A stretch of 9,292 nt of DNA from Nitrospirales bacterium (GTDB lineage Bacteria; Nitrospirota; Thermodesulfovibrionia; Thermodesulfovibrionales; Dissulfurispiraceae): assembly GCA_020846375.1 (NCBI GenBank), contig JADLDZ010000335.1, positions 1 to 9,292 on the forward strand, in the 5' to 3' direction. The notes under the pieces are model-generated. The model was not told the DNA's origin. It made no database searches and worked only from the letters and a program-made list of their open reading frames with translations. Position 1 is the stretch's first letter, and each line of letters begins with the position of its first letter. Shown piece after piece: positions 6,803 to 9,292 of this stretch. Both the position numbers and the translations under genes were made by a program.

Positions 6803-7302
6803 GCCACAGCTCCCTTTAGCTTGTTCTTTGTCCACTCAATCAGGCCCCCCGCCGCTATCAGCTCCTGCATGAACGGAGGAATGGGCTTGGCGGTATAGCT
6901 CTCCCCGGTGGTGTTGTTCCGTATCACCCCGTTGTCCGCATCGATCTCCACGGTGTCCCCCTCCCTGATTCTCTCCGAAGCCTCGGGGGATTCGAAGATG
7001 GGGAGACCGATATTGAACGCATTGCGGTAGAAGATCCTCGCGAAGCTCTTCGCAATAACGGCCTGCATGCCGGCAGCTTTTATGGCAATGGGGGCATGCT
7101 CCCGGGAGGAGCCGCAGCCGAAGTTCTTGCCGGCAACGATGATATCTCCCGGCTTCACCTTGCCGGGGAAATCCTTATCCGCATCTTCCATGACGTGGCG
7201 GGCAAGCTCGGCAGGATCGGAGGTAGTGAGGTAGCGCGCAGGGATGATGGCGTCGGTGTCGATATCGTCGCCGAACCTCCAGACCTTTCCTTTCAATAAC
7301 AT
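6799..7302 (-). CDS. leuD: 3-isopropylmalate dehydratase small subunit (short LeuD type)
   Basis: Small swivelling subunit that joins LeuC, the [4Fe-4S] subunit, to isomerise 2-isopropylmalate to 3-isopropylmalate. The frame stays open upstream to 7488, but the ATG at 7302 has GGGAGG 6 nt before it and gives a standard start (MLLKGKVWRFGDDIDTD). The 167-residue length fits the short LeuD/homoaconitase-like class rather than the ~200-residue E. coli LeuD. Landmarks are DIDTDAIIPARYL (13-25) and GKNFGCGSSREHAP in mid-protein. YLTT (24-27) lies in the loop linked to substrate choice in methanogen homologues, so a homoaconitase-like role cannot be fully excluded, though leuB next door argues for leucine synthesis. 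No leuC is present nearby; it must lie elsewhere. Its stop overlaps the leuB start. Confidence 0.93.
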   Translation of the reverse strand: MLLKGKVWRFGDDIDTDAIIPARYLTTSDPAELARHVMEDADKDFPGKVKPGDIIVAGKNFGCGSSREHAPIAIKAAGMQAVIAKSFARIFYRNAFNIGLPIFESPEASERIREGDTVEIDADNGVIRNNTTGESYTAKPIPPFMQELIAAGGLIEWTKNKLKGAVA

Positions 7303-7308
7303 AACCAA

Positions 7309-7314
7309 CCTCCC
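7309..7314 (-). promoter_or_regulatory. leuD ribosome binding site that fixes the start
   Basis: GGGAGG on the - strand, 6 nt before the ATG at 7302. It supports this start over the longer open frame reaching 7488, which would run back through the promoter region and into miaA. Confidence 0.75.
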
Positions 7315-7332
7315 TCGGATTGTTTCCGGAAA

Positions 7333-7365
7333 ACTTTGTATAATAAACTTTCTATTATAAAAAGT
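7333..7365. promoter_or_regulatory. Symmetrical divergent promoter region of leuD and miaA
   Basis: The 79-bp gap between the divergent genes is AT-rich. The arms 7333-7345 and 7353-7365 form a 13-bp inverted repeat with one mismatch and a 7-nt centre. Each arm contains an exact TATAAT, at 7339-7344 on the + strand (towards miaA) and at 7359-7354 on the - strand (towards leuD). Neither has a strong -35 at 16-18 bp. For leuD an alternative pair is CCGACT (7368-7363) and TATTAT (7345-7340), spaced 17 bp. The region is either two mirrored -10 boxes, an operator, or both. Confidence 0.5.
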
Positions 7366-7381
7366 CGGGTAAATAATTTCC

Positions 7382-8326
7382 ATGAAAAAAGTAATTCTCC
7401 TCGCAGGTCCCACCGGGGTCGGCAAGACGAGCGCCTCCCTCCTCCTCGCCCGGTCCCTGCATACGGAGATCATCGGCTCCGATTCCATGCAGATCTACCG
7501 TCGTATGGACATCGGAACCGCCAAGCCCACCCCGGAGGAAAGGCGGGCGGTGCGTCATCACATGATCGATGTCGTGGAGCCGTGGGAGTACTACAGCACG
7601 GGCGAATATATAAGGAAAGTTCAGGGTATCATTTCCACGCTCCACGGAAAAGGGAAAATTCCCCTCATAGTGGGAGGTACAGGGCTCTACATAAAAGCGA
7701 TGACGCGGGGGATCTTCCCCGGGCCTCCCACGGACCGGGAAATGAGGAACTCATTGCTGGAGGAGGAGAAACAGGCGGAGGGCTCCTTGTATGAGCGGCT
7801 GAAAGCCCTCGATCCCGGTGCGGCGGTGCGCATAGAGCCCGCTGATATACGGCGCATTATCAGGGCGCTTGAAGTATGCCTGAAGAGCGAGCGGCCCATG
7901 ACGGAGTTGCATGAGGAACTGACCAAGCCGCTGCCCTACGACTTTATCAAGATCGGCATCACGCGCGATAGAAAAGAACTCTATGGGATAATTGACAAAA
8001 GGGTCGATGCCATGATGGAGCAGTGCCTCCTCGATGAGGTCCGGAAGGTGGTTTCCCTCATTTGTGCGAGGGGTCCGCTGCAGGAACTGAAAGACTATCC
8101 CTCCCTGCAGGCTATCGGGTACAAGGAGATCGCCCGGCATCTTTCAGGGGAACTCGGCCTCGACGAAGCTGTGGCCTTGGTCAAACAGCAGTCGAGGAAT
8201 TATGCCAAGAGGCAGTTCACCTGGTTCAGAAAAGAAGAGGGGATACGGTGGATCGACATAACAGGTCTATCAGATCCCTCTGAAATACATAAAAAAATAG
8301 AAGCAGTTCTTTCCGCGCTATTATGA
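7382..8326 (+). CDS. miaA: tRNA dimethylallyltransferase MiaA
   Basis: Transfers the dimethylallyl group of DMAPP to N6 of A37 in tRNAs that read codons starting with U. The 314-residue protein has family length. The P-loop GPTGVGKT is at 9-16, SDSMQIYR with the catalytic Asp34 at 33-40, GTAKPT at 45-50, VGGTGLY at 97-103, RRIIRALEV at 157-165, and the C-terminal signature YAKRQFTWFR at 274-283. The ATG at 7382 is the natural start because the P-loop sits at its usual distance. No clear Shine-Dalgarno sequence precedes it (GGG about 14 nt away at best), so initiation may be weak or rely on an open, AT-rich leader. It diverges from leuD and converges on the DUF1186-type gene, with an 18-bp gap and no visible terminator. 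Confidence 0.97.
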   Translation: MKKVILLAGPTGVGKTSASLLLARSLHTEIIGSDSMQIYRRMDIGTAKPTPEERRAVRHHMIDVVEPWEYYSTGEYIRKVQGIISTLHGKGKIPLIVGGTGLYIKAMTRGIFPGPPTDREMRNSLLEEEKQAEGSLYERLKALDPGAAVRIEPADIRRIIRALEVCLKSERPMTELHEELTKPLPYDFIKIGITRDRKELYGIIDKRVDAMMEQCLLDEVRKVVSLICARGPLQELKDYPSLQAIGYKEIARHLSGELGLDEAVALVKQQSRNYAKRQFTWFRKEEGIRWIDITGLSDPSEIHKKIEAVLSALL

Positions 8327-8344
8327 TCCCCTCTATTTTCTCTT

Positions 8345-9211
8345 TTAGCGCCTGTTCTTTTTCCGGGATGCTTTCGCTATCTTTCTCTTCTTCTTTTTGA
8401 TCTTTACCGCTTTTTTCCTGCTGTCGTCCGCCCTGTATTCCGGGATTTCGGACGGTGGGCCCTCGTTAAAGCTCGCCCACCAGGACATATAAGAATGTAT
8501 GTCCTCCCTGTCGAGCTTTGCCCTCATCTCTTGTCTCGTCCGCTCAAGGACCTGCTCCTTGCCTTGGTGCAACATCCCCTCAAACCACTCGTAATCGATA
8601 TAGCTCTTATCGATCAGCCTGTTCTCAAAGCCCTTCCTGATCGTATCCATCGCTTCTTCCGGATAAAGATCGGAAATGTTCGATGCAATGGAGCTCCAGA
8701 AATCGGAATCCTCCTCCGCTTCATTGCCGGTAAAGAGGGAAGTAAAGAACCCGATGGCCGCTTCACGGGTTATAGCGCCGTCGACTACGGCGTACACAAT
8801 GGCATGCGCCGCTGCCCCGCGGCTGTAGACATAAGCCCCCCTGTCGAGGACAAGCTCTTTCAGCAGTTCAACGGATCCGCCCGAGGTGGCGTACATGATC
8901 CAGGAGAAATCCTCGGTGATCATATCGTTGAAAAGATCATCAAGGATGCCCTCCGGCAGCGCAGCAATCTTCATGATTACTTCATGTGCCCCCGCTTCCC
9001 GGAAATAACCGAGGAGGGTAAAGACATACATATTAGCATAATGGCCCTCTTCAAAATAACGGACGGGATCGGCGAGCAATTCCTCAAGATGCGCAATCAG
9101 ATAAGGGGTGATTTCATTCCTGAGCGCAACAGCCTCTTCCATTGCCTCACGTTTATACGTACCGTCATAATGGTCGAGCTCGTCAAGGATACGCTGAATC
9201 CTTTCATCCAT
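8345..9211 (-). CDS. DUF1186-type helical-repeat protein with lysine-rich tail
   Basis: A 288-residue protein that I place in the DUF1186 family from its pattern: an EAMEEAVALRNEITPYLI segment at 22-39, LLGYFRE at 66-72, and acidic LDDLFNDMITEDFSWIM at 90-106. These suggest HEAT-like paired helices. There is no signal peptide or membrane segment. The last 24 residues (265-288) contain 16 Lys or Arg, including KKKKRK at 272-277. Many DUF1186 proteins, as I recall, end in a metal-binding SEC-C motif instead; no such cysteines are seen here. The basic tail might bind nucleic acid or ribosomes, which is inference. AGGAGG lies 5 nt before the ATG, so the start is sound. Its function is unknown. 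Its upstream region has a short tandem repeat. Confidence 0.8.
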   Translation of the reverse strand: MDERIQRILDELDHYDGTYKREAMEEAVALRNEITPYLIAHLEELLADPVRYFEEGHYANMYVFTLLGYFREAGAHEVIMKIAALPEGILDDLFNDMITEDFSWIMYATSGGSVELLKELVLDRGAYVYSRGAAAHAIVYAVVDGAITREAAIGFFTSLFTGNEAEEDSDFWSSIASNISDLYPEEAMDTIRKGFENRLIDKSYIDYEWFEGMLHQGKEQVLERTRQEMRAKLDREDIHSYMSWWASFNEGPPSEIPEYRADDSRKKAVKIKKKKRKIAKASRKKNRR

Positions 9212-9233
9212 AGATGCCTCCTGCGCTCCTGTT

Positions 9234-9247
9234 GTTGACTGTTGACT
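9234..9247. repeat. Tandem 7-bp repeat upstream of the DUF1186-type gene
   Basis: GTTGACT occurs twice without a gap, 23 bp before the ATG of the - strand gene (AGTCAAC twice in its sense). It could be part of a promoter or a binding site, but two short copies may be chance. Confidence 0.3.
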
Positions 9248-9292
9248 TCCCCTTTTATCTGCGACAATGGATCAGAGCGCTGCCGCGCTGTC

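Noticed and set aside
5684..6898. 404-residue open frame on the + strand opposite leuB
   Set aside because: No family resemblance, rich in His, Arg and Pro as antisense shadows are, and fully covered by leuB and the end of leuD.
7303..7488. Extended LeuD start at 7488
   Set aside because: The extra residues run through the divergent promoter and the miaA coding region and do not resemble LeuD.
9276..9289. AGCGC-TGCC-GCGCT stem at the right edge
   Set aside because: Five base pairs with no T-run visible before the window ends; cannot be judged as a terminator.

Overview
This window reads as a conserved chromosomal locus of a free-living, moderately GC-rich Gram-negative bacterium. The family subtypes suggest a Desulfobacterota- or Nitrospirota-like lineage: RlmN with an FCLTG-type radical-SAM loop, a short ~420-residue AhcY, a short LeuD and a 358-residue LeuB. 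This placement is inference only. I see no phage, transposon, CRISPR array, tRNA or rRNA. Coding density is high and no gap between genes exceeds about 140 bp.

Layout from left to right. A YkgJ-type cysteine-cluster protein, cut off at its 5' end, runs on the + strand (2-604) and converges on rlmN. Six genes then lie on the - strand; in transcription order they are leuD (7302-6799), leuB (6802-5726), asd (5603-4491), metK (4389-3235), ahcY (3111-1852) and rlmN (1712-669). A strong intrinsic terminator (1801-1825) closes the leuD-to-ahcY run, and a TATAAT box just beyond it suggests that rlmN has its own promoter. miaA (7382-8326, +) diverges from leuD across an AT-rich 79-bp promoter region holding a near-perfect 13-bp inverted repeat. 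A DUF1186-type gene with a very basic tail (9211-8345, -) converges on miaA.

The - strand block is coherent metabolism. LeuD and LeuB are leucine-pathway enzymes. Asd supplies aspartate semialdehyde for threonine, methionine and lysine. MetK makes S-adenosylmethionine from methionine, and AhcY clears the S-adenosylhomocysteine left by methyl transfer. RlmN consumes SAM to methylate 23S rRNA A2503 and, in E. coli, tRNA A37. MiaA modifies tRNA A37 with a prenyl group, so the cluster is flanked by two A37-modifying enzymes. leuC is not in the window.

No new multi-gene system is visible. The points most worth a second look are small. LeuB carries isocitrate-dehydrogenase-like NADP-type residues (Lys292-Tyr293) and lacks the usual His of its cofactor loop. 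The ahcY leader holds a CCUCC tract that could pair either with a decoy GGUGGAGG or with the true ribosome binding site. The leuD/miaA promoter region is symmetrical.
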